DNA from: CBDDBU01 sp965226045
Lineage (GTDB): Bacteria > Pseudomonadota > Alphaproteobacteria > VGEJ01
Length of the DNA: 64,000 bases
NCBI GenBank assembly: GCA_965226045.1
Contig: CBDDBU010000015.1
Location: 1-64,000, forward strand
Direction: 5' to 3'
The translations under genes and the position numbers were made by a program. Each line of letters begins with the position of its first letter. Positions within the stretch are counted from its first letter, which is position 1. This document shows positions 1 to 8,969 of the stretch, piece after piece. The notes beneath the pieces were generated by a model. That model saw only the letters and a program-made list of their open reading frames with translations, did no database searches and had not been told where the DNA came from.

Positions 1-227
1 GTTTTGTTTAATGACGTCTTAGTGCCGCCAGCGTCACTCCTTCAAGGTCGTATTTCGATCGCTCGCCGGCATGGCCGGCCACGTTTCTTTCCGACATAGT
101 GGGCGTTTCGTTAGACGGGTTTTCGCCATTGGCGGGCCGCGTCGGTAATGCATGCATTGTGCGTGCGCGCCCGCTGTCCCGCTTATGGGGCGGCACGGCT
201 ATTGATCAAGAAAGAAATGAAAACAAC

Positions 228-1508
228 ATGACTGAATTTTCGGGCCTCAACTTGGCCCAGCCCATCCTTCGTGCCTTGAAAGACGAAGGCTATACGACCC
301 CGACTCCCATCCAGATCAAATCCATCCCACCCCTCCTTCTGGGGCGCGATCTTCTGGGGAGTCGCCCAGACCGGGACCGGCAAGACGGCCGCCTTCGCGC
401 TGCCCCTGCTGCAACGTCTGGCCGAGAATCCCGCCAGGCCCAATCGCTGCCAGCCGCGCGCCCTGATCTTGGCCCCGACCCGCGAGCTTGCGGGCCAGAT
501 CGCCGCCAGCTTCCGGACCTATGGCCGCCATCTGCGGCTGCGTACGGCGGTGGTCTTCGGCGGCACTTCCATCCGCCCTCAGATCCAGGCCCTGACCCAA
601 GGCGTCCACGTCTTGGTCGCCACCCCGGGACGGCTGATGGACCTGATGAAACAAGGTCACGTCCGGCTCGACCAGGTCGAGGTCTTTATCCTCGACGAAG
701 CGGACCGCATGCTCGATATGGGCTTTATTCCCGACGTGCGAAAATCTCCGCCGCCCTGCCCAGACGCCGCCAGACGGCCATGTTTTCGGCAACCATGCCC
801 CCGGTGGTCAAGACCCTGGCCGACGGCCTGCTGACGGATCCGGTGCACGTCGAAGCGACACCAACCGCAACCACCGTCGAGAAAGTGGAGCAGCGCGTGC
901 TGTTCTTGCCCAAAGACAAAAAGCGCGCCCTGCTTGGCGAGTTGCTGAATGACAAGGACATCAAGCGGGTCTTGATTTTCACCCGCACCAAGCATGGCGC
1001 CGACCGGGTCGCCAAGCATCTGGTTCACCGCGGCATCCGGTGCGACGCCATCCACGGCAACAAGGCCCAGAACGCCCGCGAAAGGGCGCTCGCGGGTTTT
1101 CGCTCCGGCAACATCCGCGCCCTGGTGGCGACCGACATCGCGGCGCGCGGCATCGACGTCGAGGGCGTGACCCACGTCATCAACTTCGAACTGCCCAACA
1201 TCCCGGAGAGCTATGTGCATCGCATCGGGCGCACGGCGCGGGCCGGTGCCGGTGGCATCGCGATCTCGTTCTGTGATCATGACGAGCGCGCCTACCTGCG
1301 CGACATCGAAAAGATGATCCGCCAAAGCGTGCCGGTGTTCGCCGACCACCCCTACCACTCGGCCGAGATCGCGAACGATCCCGGACCGGCCGTGAAAAGC
1401 CGCGGTAGAAGCGCCAGAAATGGCCAGGCCCGGCATGGAGCGCCTCAAAACAAGCGCCCGAACCATTATCGCGGGACCGCCCCGCGATCGAGGCGCCCGG
1501 CGGCATAA
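228..1508 (+). pseudogene. DEAD-box ATP-dependent RNA helicase, RhlE-like, two frameshifts
   Basis: ATP-dependent RNA helicase that remodels RNA (ribosome assembly, mRNA decay) in the cytoplasm. All superfamily-2 motifs can be read, but in two frames: Q motif (PTPIQ) near the start, AQTGTGKTA (motif I), PTRELAGQ (Ia), TPGRL (Ib), DEADRMLD (II), SAT (III), ATDIAARGID (V) and HRIGRTARAG (VI), then a basic tail. One extra base near 360 (ggggA before gtcgcc) and one missing A in the A-run near 741-744 shift the frame out and back, so the repaired product would be about 426 aa, normal for RhlE. The ATG at 228 follows a purine-rich leader. A strong terminator lies just downstream. The paired indels look like sequencing errors or very recent mutation, because both flanks are well conserved. 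Confidence 0.85.
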
Positions 1509-1531
1509 GCGGCGACCACGCCAAACAAGAG

Positions 1532-1562
1532 AACCCCGGTTCCAAAAGGAGCCGGGGTTTTT
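1532..1562 (+). terminator. Rho-independent terminator
   Basis: A 12-bp stem (1532-1543 with 1548-1559, one G-T pair) closes a four-base AAAA loop and runs into a five-T tail. It follows the helicase stop codon and precedes the convergent pheA gene. On the other strand the T-tract is replaced by CTTGTTTGG, so it is oriented mainly to end the helicase transcript. Confidence 0.85.
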
Positions 1563-1591
1563 AATTGCGAAGCGCACCGTCCCCCGCCGCG

Positions 1592-2454
1592 TCACTCGTC
1601 GGCCGCCTGCTCCAGGCGATAGGGGTGGGCGGGGTAGACGCCAAGATCGTGACTTCGCGGCGAGAAGAACTCCAATTTCCTCCAAGGCCAGCGCCAAGTT
1701 GGGGTGTTTGGGGTGTCCCTCGACCTCGGCGTAGAACTGGGCGGCGAGGAAGCGTCCCCCGACCAGATAGCTCTCCAGCTTGGTCATGTTGACGCCGTTG
1801 GTGGCAAAGCCGCCCATGGCCTTGTAAAGCGACGCCGGAACGTTGCGCACGCGAAAGACGAAACTGGTGATCACGGGCCCCGAGCCGGGGTCGGGAACGG
1901 CCGCGTCGCGGGCCATGACCAAGAAGCGCGTCGTGTTGTGCTCGTCGTCTTCGATATTCGCCTTCAGCGATTCGAGGCCGTAGGTCTGGCCGGCAAGCTC
2001 GGAAGCGATGGCGCCCTGGGTCCGGGTCGCCGCCCTGGGCCACGTCGGCGGCGGCCCCGGCGGTGTCGGCGTGCACCACCGGCTCCACCGCCAGTTCGCG
2101 GATCAGCTCGCGGCATTGATTGAGGGCGTGGACATGGCTGTGTACGTGGGTTAGCTCGCCGATCGACGTTCCCTTCACCGCAAGCAGGTGAAGATCGACC
2201 CGCTGGTAATGCTCGGCGATGATGTGCAAGCCCGACGCGGGCAGCAAATGGTGGATGTCGGCGACCCGTCCGGCGACCGAGTTCTCGATCGGGATCATGG
2301 CCAGCGCGGCGGCACCCTCGCGCGCCGCGGCAAAGGCGGCGTCGAAGGTGTGGCACGGCAGGGTCGTCATCTCGGGATGGACGTGGCGGCAGGCGAGGTC
2401 CGAGTAAGCGCCCGGCATGCCTTGGAAGGCAATGGTCTGTTGCGGATCGGACAT
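1592..2454 (-). pseudogene. pheA: Prephenate dehydratase, frameshifted
   Basis: Converts prephenate to phenylpyruvate in phenylalanine synthesis. The start (ATG at 2454) gives SDPQQTIAFQGMPGAYSD, the usual N-terminus of the stand-alone alphaproteobacterial enzyme without a chorismate mutase domain. The catalytic TTRF motif is readable near 1935, and a C-terminal ACT domain carries the ESYLVGG phenylalanine-binding region. Two single-base insertions, near 2020 (extra G) and near 1678 (extra A), distribute the protein over three frames. Repaired length is about 287 aa, typical of the family. kdsB lies 43 bp upstream on the same strand, an order (kdsB-pheA) common in Alphaproteobacteria. Confidence 0.85.
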
Positions 2455-2497
2455 CGGCCTCGCCCAATGGGGTGGGGGTCGGGGCGGCGAGAGGCCG

Positions 2498-3238
2498 TCA
2501 GGGGGCCAACATGCGCCGCGCCCGTTCCAGGTCGGCGGGAGTATCGACACCCAGCGGAACGGTGTCAACGAGGCGGCGTCGATGCGCATGCCGTCCTCCA
2601 GGCGCGCAGCTGCTCAAGGCGCTCGCGCCGTTCCAATACGCCGGGGGGAGGGCGACGAAACGCTCCAGCGCCTGGCGCCGATAGGCGTAAATACCGATGT
2701 GGTGATAGAGCGGCCCGTCCCCGGCCGGCACCGCGTGGCGACTGAAGTAAAGCGCCCGGCCGACCGTGGCGCCGTCGCCGAACGATACCGCCGCCTTGAC
2801 CACGTCCGGATTCCCTGGCCTCTCCCGGATCGCCGATGGCGGCGACCAAGGTGGCGATGTCGACGGCGGGATCGTCAAGGGGCGCAGGACGGCGCGGATC
2901 GCGGCCGGGTCGATGGTGGGCAGATCGCCTTTCACATTGATCACGGCGTCGTGGCGTTCCTTGGCATCGATGACGCCCAGGGCCTCATACACCCGGTCGG
3001 AGCCCGATGGGTGGTCCGGCGCGGGTCATGACGGCGCGCCCGCCGGCCGCCTCGACGGCGGCGGCGATCTCGGCCTCGGCACAGGCCACCACCACCGGTC
3101 CCAGGTCGGCGTCACGGGCCCGGCGCCACACGTGGACGATCATCGCCTGGCCATGGATATCGGCCAGCGGCTTGCCCGCCAAGCGCGTCGACGCCATGCG
3201 GGCGGGATGACGATGATGGGATTGCCGGGCCTGCTCAT
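2498..3238 (-). pseudogene. kdsB: 3-deoxy-manno-octulosonate cytidylyltransferase, multiply frameshifted
   Basis: Makes CMP-KDO from CTP and KDO for lipopolysaccharide inner core synthesis. The N-terminus NPIIVIPARMASTRLAGKPL (nucleotide-binding loop) is readable after joining two frames near 3205. Later blocks (VVACAEAEIAAAVEAAGG, HDAVINVKGDLPTIDP, LYHHIGIYAYRR, DTVPLGVDTPADLERAR) occur in order, but switch frame near 3010, 2880, 2815, 2640 and 2600. At least five indels in 740 bp is the highest density in the window. The conserved VNVQGD motif reads VNVKGD here. Repaired length is near 245 aa, as expected. The enzyme is normally essential in LPS-bearing cells, so either the reads are faulty here or another copy exists. 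Confidence 0.8.
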
Positions 3239-3392
3239 GGAAACCTTTCCGAAGAACGCCCGTGCACCATAGATCGGGGCGCGGGTGGGCGGAACCCGCC
3301 TTCGCCGGCACCCCTGTTGAATGCGGCGCCGAGCAAGGCTAAATTGCCGCACCCGCTCGACGCCCGGGCATGGCAAACAAGGAATTGGACCC

Positions 3393-3922
3393 ATGAAATT
3401 TTCGTTTTGGCAGTTGCTCGGCGGTGCCCTCGTCATCACCCTATGGCTGCTCTGGGTCGGCAACCTCATCGGCAACGCCCTGTGCATGTCGACGAGTCGA
3501 GGTGGCGGCGGTGACAGCCTCGCCGAAGGCCGCGGCGAAAGCGGCCCGCCAAGGCCATCCCGGCACCGGCTGATTTCGCCGTCCTGCTGGCCTCGGCCAG
3601 CGCCGAGGCGGGCGGCAAGCAGTTCAAGAAGTGCAAGGCCTGCCACACCACGAAAAAGGGGGGGAAGAACGGTGTCGGCCCCAATCTGTGGGACGTGGTC
3701 GGCCGGGCCAAGGGAACCCTGCCCGGTTACCGGTTCTCGAACGCGCTGAAGGACAAGGGCGGCGCGTGGACCTATGACGACCTCGAACGCTTCCTGGCCA
3801 AGCCCAAGGACTTCGCGCCGGGGACCAAGATGACCTTTGCCGGACTCAAGAAGCCCGCCGAGCGGGCCAACGTCGTCATCTTCCTGCGCTCGCTCAGCGA
3901 GTCCCCAAAACCGCTTCCATGA
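3393..3922 (+). pseudogene. Membrane-anchored c-type cytochrome, frameshifted
   Basis: Electron carrier of the class I cytochrome c (c2 / CycM) type. The ATG at 3393 starts a hydrophobic anchor (FWQLLGGALVITLWLLWVGN), followed by an Ala/Lys/Pro-rich linker. The heme site CKACH lies near 3640 and NGVGPNLWDVVGR follows, with the distal Met in GTKMTFAGLKKP near 3830, all in a different frame from the anchor. At least two indels lie in the linker between about 3480 and 3560. The anchor plus c2 domain resembles CycM, which carries electrons from the bc1 complex to oxidase. Its stop overlaps the next ATG by 4 bp, suggesting cotranscription with the HisN-like gene. Confidence 0.8.
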
Positions 3923-4690
3923 CCGGGGGCGGCGCCTTCGTCGACCTCGCTGGCAGGCTGGCCGACGCGGCGGCGCCCATCCACCGGCGCTACTTCCGCG
4001 CCACCACCGCCGTCGAGACGAAGGCGGACGGAAGCCCCGTCACGGCGGCCGACCGCGAGGCCGAGACGGCCATGCGCGCCATCTTGGCGGCCGAGGCGCC
4101 GGACCACGGCATCCTGGGCGAGGAATTCGGCGCCCAGCGCATCGACGCCGAATACGTCTGGGTCCTCGACCCCCTGGACGGCACCCAGTCCTTCGTGACC
4201 GGGAAACCGACGTTCGGCACCCTGATCGGCCTGACGCGCCACGGCTCGCCCGTGCTCGGCGTCATGGACCAGCGATCACGGGCGAACGGTGGATCGGCGT
4301 CGAGGGCCGGGCGACCACCTTCAACGGCGTCCCGGCCGCCACCCGGCGGTGCGGCGCGTTGGAGCGGGCGTGGCTCTCCGCCACCTCGCCCCAGATGTTT
4401 CACAAACCGAGTTCGCCGGCTTCGAGCGCCTGCGCCACCAGGTCTGGCGCACGGTCTATGGCGCCGAGTGCATGGCCTATGGCCTGTTGGCCCTGGGCTT
4501 CGTTGATCTGGTCGTCGAGGCCGACCTCAAGCCCTATGATTTCTGCGCCCTGGTCCCCGTGGTCGAGGGGGCCGGCGGCGCCATGACGGACTGGCGGGGG
4601 CAGCCGTTGACTCTGAAGTCGGACGGCCGCGTCGTCGCCGCCGGAGACGCCGGGCTCCTCGGTCCGGCCCTAACGGCGCTGGCCGGTTAA
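3919..4690 (+). pseudogene. Inositol-monophosphatase-family phosphatase, HisN-like, two frameshifts
   Basis: Mg-dependent phosphatase. The closest match by eye is the histidinol-phosphatase (HisN) branch used in alphaproteobacterial histidine synthesis. Motif 1 (GEEFG with the upstream TAADREAE), the metal-binding WVLDPLDGT near residue 81 and a C-terminal YDFCALVPVVEGAGG block in place of the usual WD-AA-GG motif are visible. Single-base losses near 4272 (CAGCCGATC became CAGCGATC) and near 4400 move the middle part, GERWIGVEGRATTFNG, into another frame. Repaired length is about 257 aa. A function on another sugar or nucleotide phosphate cannot be excluded. ATGA overlap with the cytochrome gene upstream. 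Confidence 0.75.
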
Positions 4691-4768
4691 CCACGCGGTC
4701 CTTGATCTTGGGGGCCGGGGTCCGCCACTATCGCCGGGCGGATCGGCGGCGTTAAGGAATGAACCTCG

Positions 4769-6727
4769 ATGGGTTGGAACGTCCTCAAGCTTGCGGTGCT
4801 CGGCATCCTCGCCGTGACGATGGGCGCGCCGGCGGCCGAGGCCCAACAAAAGGTGACCGTCGCCCACGCCATGGCCATGCACGGTCAGCCCAAGTACGGC
4901 GCCGACTTCAAGCACTTCGACTACGTCAATCCGAACGCGCCCAAGGAGGGCACGGTGCGTCTCGGCGTACGCGGCACCTTCGACAATTTCAACGGCTTCA
5001 TTCCCAAGGGGTGGCGGGGGCCGGCGACGCCACCGAGACCCTGCTGACGTCGAGCGCCGACGAGCCGTTCACCAAGTACGGGCTGATTGCCGAGACCGTC
5101 GAATGGCCCGAGGACCGATCCTGGGCCGCCTTCACGCTCCGGCCCGAGGCACGTTGGCACGACGGCAAGCCGATCACCACCGACGACGTCATCTTCTCGT
5201 TGAACATCCTGAAGACCCAGGGCCACCCCTTCTACCGCTTCTACTACGGCAGCATCGACAAGGCCGAGACCGTGGGACCGCGCAAGGTGAAGTTCACCTT
5301 TACCGAGGCCGGCAACCGCGAGCTGCCCCTGATCGCCGGTGAGATTCCTATTCTGCCCCAGCACTACTGGAAGGACCGCGATTTCACCAAGACGACCCTG
5401 GAGCCGCCCCTCGGCAGCGGTCCTTACAAGATCGCCGACTTCGAGCCCGGACGCCGCATCGATGTCGAGAGGGTCAAGGACTACTGGGGCGCCGATCTGC
5501 CGGTAAGGCGGGGCCAGAACAACTTCGACCGCCTTCGCTATGAGTACTACTTCGACGAAACGGTGCTGCGCCAGGCGCTCAAGGCGGGCAAGCTCGACTT
5601 TCGCGAGGAGAACCAGGCCAAGGCCTGGGCCCTGGATTACGATACCCCGGCGGTGCGCGACGGCCGGCTGAAGCTCGAAGAGATCGCGCACCACAACCCG
5701 ACCGGCATGCAGGCGTTCGTCATGAACACCCGGCGCCAGGTGTTCAAGGACCTTAAACTGCGCCGGGCCCTGGCCTACGCCTTCGACTTCGAGTGGAGCA
5801 ACCGCAACCTCTTTTTCAGCCAATACACCGGGACCGAGAGCTACTTTTCCAACTCGGAACTGGCCTCGACGGGCCTGCCCAAGGGCGAGGAACTGAAGAT
5901 ATTGGAGCGCTACCGAGGCCGCATTCCGGACGAGGTCTTCACCCAGGTCTACCGTGCCCCCAAGACCGACGGTTCGGGCTGGCCGCGCGACAACCTGCGC
6001 CGCGCCTTCGCGCTCTTGGCCGAGGCCGGGTGGGTGGTGCGCGACATGAAGATGGTCAACGCCGAGACGGGACAGCGCCTGAAGTTCGAGATACTTCTTT
6101 ACTCGACTACTTTCGAGCGCATCGTGCTGCCCTTCAAGCGCAACCTGACGCGCCTTGGCATCGACGCCCGCGTACGCCTCGTCGATACGTCCCAATACAT
6201 CAACCGATTGCGCGAGTTCGACTTCGACATGGTCGTCGGCAATTGGGGCCAGTCCGGAATCGCCGGGTAACGAGCAGCGCAACTTCTGGAGTTCCGCCGC
6301 CGCCGCGTCACCGGCAGCGCGCAACTTTGCCGGCATCAAGGACCCGGTGGTGGACGAGTTGATCGAACTGGTTATCTCGGCACCCAGCCGTCAAAGTTTG
6401 GTGACCCGCACCCGGGCCCTGGACCGGGTACTGTTGTGGGGCCACTACGTGATTCCCAACTGGCACGTGCGCGTCGACCGCATTGCGTCATGGAACAAGT
6501 TCAGCCGCCCGGCAGTGGTGCCGCGCCGCGGTACCAGCCTCGACTACTGGTGGTTCGATGCCGCCAAGGACGCGGCATTGAAGAATCGCCAAGTCGTCCA
6601 GTCCAAGGACGAGGAAGTAGCAGGCGGCGCCACGCCGGGTATCGGGACCGCCATTGCGGTCTTCCTTGGTCTGATGGTGGTGGGCTTCGTCGTCGTCCGC
6701 CAAGCCCTTGGCCGCCGGCCGGGATAG
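4769..6727 (+). pseudogene. Family 5 extracellular solute-binding protein, YejA-like, with C-terminal membrane helix, two frameshifts
   Basis: Periplasmic binding component of a peptide-type ABC importer. The signal peptide (LKLAVLGILAVTMGAPAAEA) precedes KVTVAHAMAMHGQPKYGADF and FDYVNPNAPKEGTVRLG, which are typical of the YejA branch. The remaining family 5 fold runs to about 6560. A missing G in the G-run near 5011 and an extra G near 6251 break the frame. The repaired protein would be about 650 aa. Unusually, it ends in a hydrophobic stretch (GTAIAVFLGLMVVGFVVV) followed by RQALGRRPG, which looks like a C-terminal membrane anchor not found in E. coli YejA. The permease gene follows after 11 bp. 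Substrate unknown: relatives carry oligopeptides or microcin C. Confidence 0.8.
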
Positions 6728-6738
6728 GAGCGCTTATC

Positions 6739-7853
6739 ATGTTCGCCTATATCATCCGCCGCCTGGCGCTCATCGTGCCGACGCTCTTGGGCATCGTGCT
6801 GATCAACTTTGTCATCGTTCAGTTGGCGCCCGGCGGTCCGGTCGAGCAGGCGATCGCCCAGATCACCGGCGAAGGCGCGCCGATTACGGACCGCATCACC
6901 CGTAGCGGCAGCGGCGAGACCCTTGGGGCCGGCCGGCAAGGAGACCTCGCCGGCGCCGCCTCGCAGCAGAGTAAGTACCGGGGCGCCCAGGGACTGGACC
7001 CGGCGTTCATCGAAGAGCTGGAACGCCAGTACGGATTCGACAAGCCGCTTCACGAACGCTTCATCAAGACCATCAAGGACTATGCCGTATTCGATTTCGG
7101 CGAGAGCTTTTTCCGCGACCGCAAGGTGATCGATCTGGTCATCGACAAGATGCCGGTCTCCATATCGCTCGGCCTGTGGACGACCATCTTGGTCTATCTC
7201 ATCTGCATTCCGCTTGGCGTCGTCAAGGCGGTGCGCGACGGCAGCCGCTTCGACACCGTGACCAGCGGCATCATCATTGTCGGCTACGCCATCCCCAGCT
7301 TCCTTCTCGCCGTCCTGCTGGTCGTCCTGTTCGCCGGCGGCAGCTATCTGGAGTGGTTTCCCCTGCGCGGTCTGGTGTCGGAAAACTGGGACCAGCTTTC
7401 CTGGCCCGACCGCATCCTCGATTACTTTTGGCACATGGCGCTGCCCATCACGGCCATGGTCGTCGGCGGCTTCGCCACGCTAACCATGCTGACCAAGAAT
7501 TCGTTCCTCGACCAGGTATCTCAGCAGTACGTCGTCACGGCGCGCTCCAAGGGCCTGACCGAGAACCGGGTGCTCTATGGCCATGTCTTCCGCAACGCCA
7601 TTTGATCGTCATCGCCGGCTTTCCCGGAGCCTTCATCGGCATCTTGTTCACCGGCTCGGTGTTCATCGAGACCATCTTTTCTCTCGACGGGCTCGGCCGC
7701 CTCGGCTTCGAGGCCGCCTTCGCCCGCGATTATCCGGTCATGTTCGGAACGCTCTATGTCTTCTCCCTACTGGGTCTGGTCGTAAGCCTGATCAGTGATC
7801 TGGCCTATCACGTCGTCGATCCGCGCATCACCTTCGAAGCCCAGGAGGGCTGA
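6739..7853 (+). pseudogene. ABC transporter permease, YejB-like, one frameshift
   Basis: Inner-membrane permease of the peptide importer. It starts with FAYIIRRLALIVPTLLGIVL, the standard DppB/YejB opening helix, and has the long periplasmic loop with GLDPAFIEELERQYGFDKPL. The binding-protein-dependent transport motif lies near 7530 (ARSKGLTENRVLYGHVFRNA). A lost G near 7603 (GCCATGTTG became GCCATTTG) causes a stop right after FRNAI. The remainder, FPGAFIGILFTGSVFIETIF to the end, continues in another frame. Repaired length is about 371 aa. It lies between the binding-protein and second permease genes with gaps of 11 and 3 bp, so one operon is likely. Confidence 0.85.
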
Positions 7854-7856
7854 GCG

Positions 7857-8969
7857 ATGGAACGCCAGCGCTTCCTGGGCATGCAAATCGGCCCCCTGAC
7901 GGCGCGCCGGCTGGCCAACTTCCGAGCCAACCGGCGCGGCTTTTGGTCGCTGTGGATATTCTTGGCGCTCTTTGTCGCCAGCCTGTTAGCCGAATTCATC
8001 GCCAACGACCGGCCCATCGTCGTCTTTTATGACGGCCAATGGTACGCCCCCGTTTTCGCCGCCTATCCCGAGACCGCCTTCGGCGGCGAGTTCGCGACGG
8101 AGGCCGATTACCGGGACCCGTTCGTTGTCGGACTGATTAACGAAAAGGGATGGATGATCCAGCCCCTGGTTCCCTACAACCATCGGACCGTGGCCTGGGA
8201 CCTGGCCGTGCCGGCGCCCTCACCGCCCGACGCCGGGCACTGGCTGGGCACCGACGACCAGGCGCGCGACGTGGTGGCGCGGCTGATCTACGGCTTTCGC
8301 ATTTCTGTCCTTTTTGGCTTTTCCTTGACTCTCATCAGCGCCGTGCTCGGTATCGCCGCCGGCGCCGTCCAGGGCTATTTCGGCGGCTGGATCGACCTCC
8401 TCTTCCAGCGCTTCATCGAGGTCTGGTCGGGCATGCCGACCCTTTACATGCTGATCATCATGGCCAGCATCGTCGAGCCCAACTTCTGGTGGCTGTTGGG
8501 CATCATGCTTTTGTTCTCGTGGATGGGCCTGGTCGGCGTCGTCAGGGCCGAGTTCCTCAAGGTGCGCAACTTCGATTACGTGCGCGCCGCCCGGGCGCTG
8601 GGCGTCGGCGACGCCATGATCATGTACCGCCACATCCTGCCCAACGCCATGGTGGCGGCGCTGACGTACCTGCCCTTCATCCTTTCGGGTTCGGTGACCG
8701 TGCTCACCGGCCTCGACTTCCTCGGCATCGGCCTGCCGCCCGGCTCGGCTTCGCTGGGCGAGCTCCTGGCCCAGGGCAAGGCTAATTTGCAGGCGCCGTG
8801 GCTGGGGCTGACCGGCTTTTTCGCCATCGCCGTCCTGTTGAGTCTCCTGATCTTTATTGGCGAGGCGGTGCGCGACGCCTTCGATCCGCGCAAGGACTTC
8901 GACGGACCGCCGGTGGCCGAGGACAGCCTCGCCGTCCAGTCGGCCGCCAACGCGGCGGGGGTGCCCTGA
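7857..8969 (+). CDS. ABC transporter permease, YejE-like
   Basis: Second inner-membrane permease of the peptide importer, 370 aa and intact. It has an N-terminal helix (FWSLWIFLALFVASLLAEFI) and a long periplasmic insertion with VVFYDGQWYAPVF, characteristic of YejE rather than DppC. The motif near residue 242 (YVRAARALGVGDAMIMYRHI) is the EAA loop that contacts the ATPase. WLGTDDQARDVVARLIYG is the usual pre-helix block. The stop TGA shares its last base with the ATG of the ATPase gene (TGATG), so translation is probably coupled. The C-terminal tail after DAFDPRKDF is a short hydrophilic extension. Confidence 0.9.
   Translation: MERQRFLGMQIGPLTARRLANFRANRRGFWSLWIFLALFVASLLAEFIANDRPIVVFYDGQWYAPVFAAYPETAFGGEFATEADYRDPFVVGLINEKGWMIQPLVPYNHRTVAWDLAVPAPSPPDAGHWLGTDDQARDVVARLIYGFRISVLFGFSLTLISAVLGIAAGAVQGYFGGWIDLLFQRFIEVWSGMPTLYMLIIMASIVEPNFWWLLGIMLLFSWMGLVGVVRAEFLKVRNFDYVRAARALGVGDAMIMYRHILPNAMVAALTYLPFILSGSVTVLTGLDFLGIGLPPGSASLGELLAQGKANLQAPWLGLTGFFAIAVLLSLLIFIGEAVRDAFDPRKDFDGPPVAEDSLAVQSAANAAGVP

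Noticed and set aside
8..196. Small minus-strand frame at the left edge
   Set aside because: Low-complexity residues with no recognisable motif, and it overlaps the helicase leader. No evidence that it is coding.
657..1922. Long minus-strand open frame opposite the helicase gene (also 8576-10387 minus, 36370-37551 plus, 39962-41281 plus)
   Set aside because: These antisense frames are long only because high GC at the third codon position removes stops. None has family motifs, while the opposite strand encodes clear proteins.
7600..7610. Programmed frameshift in the YejB-like gene
   Set aside because: No slippery heptamer or downstream structure was seen, and five neighbours carry the same kind of single-base indel, so error or decay is more likely.
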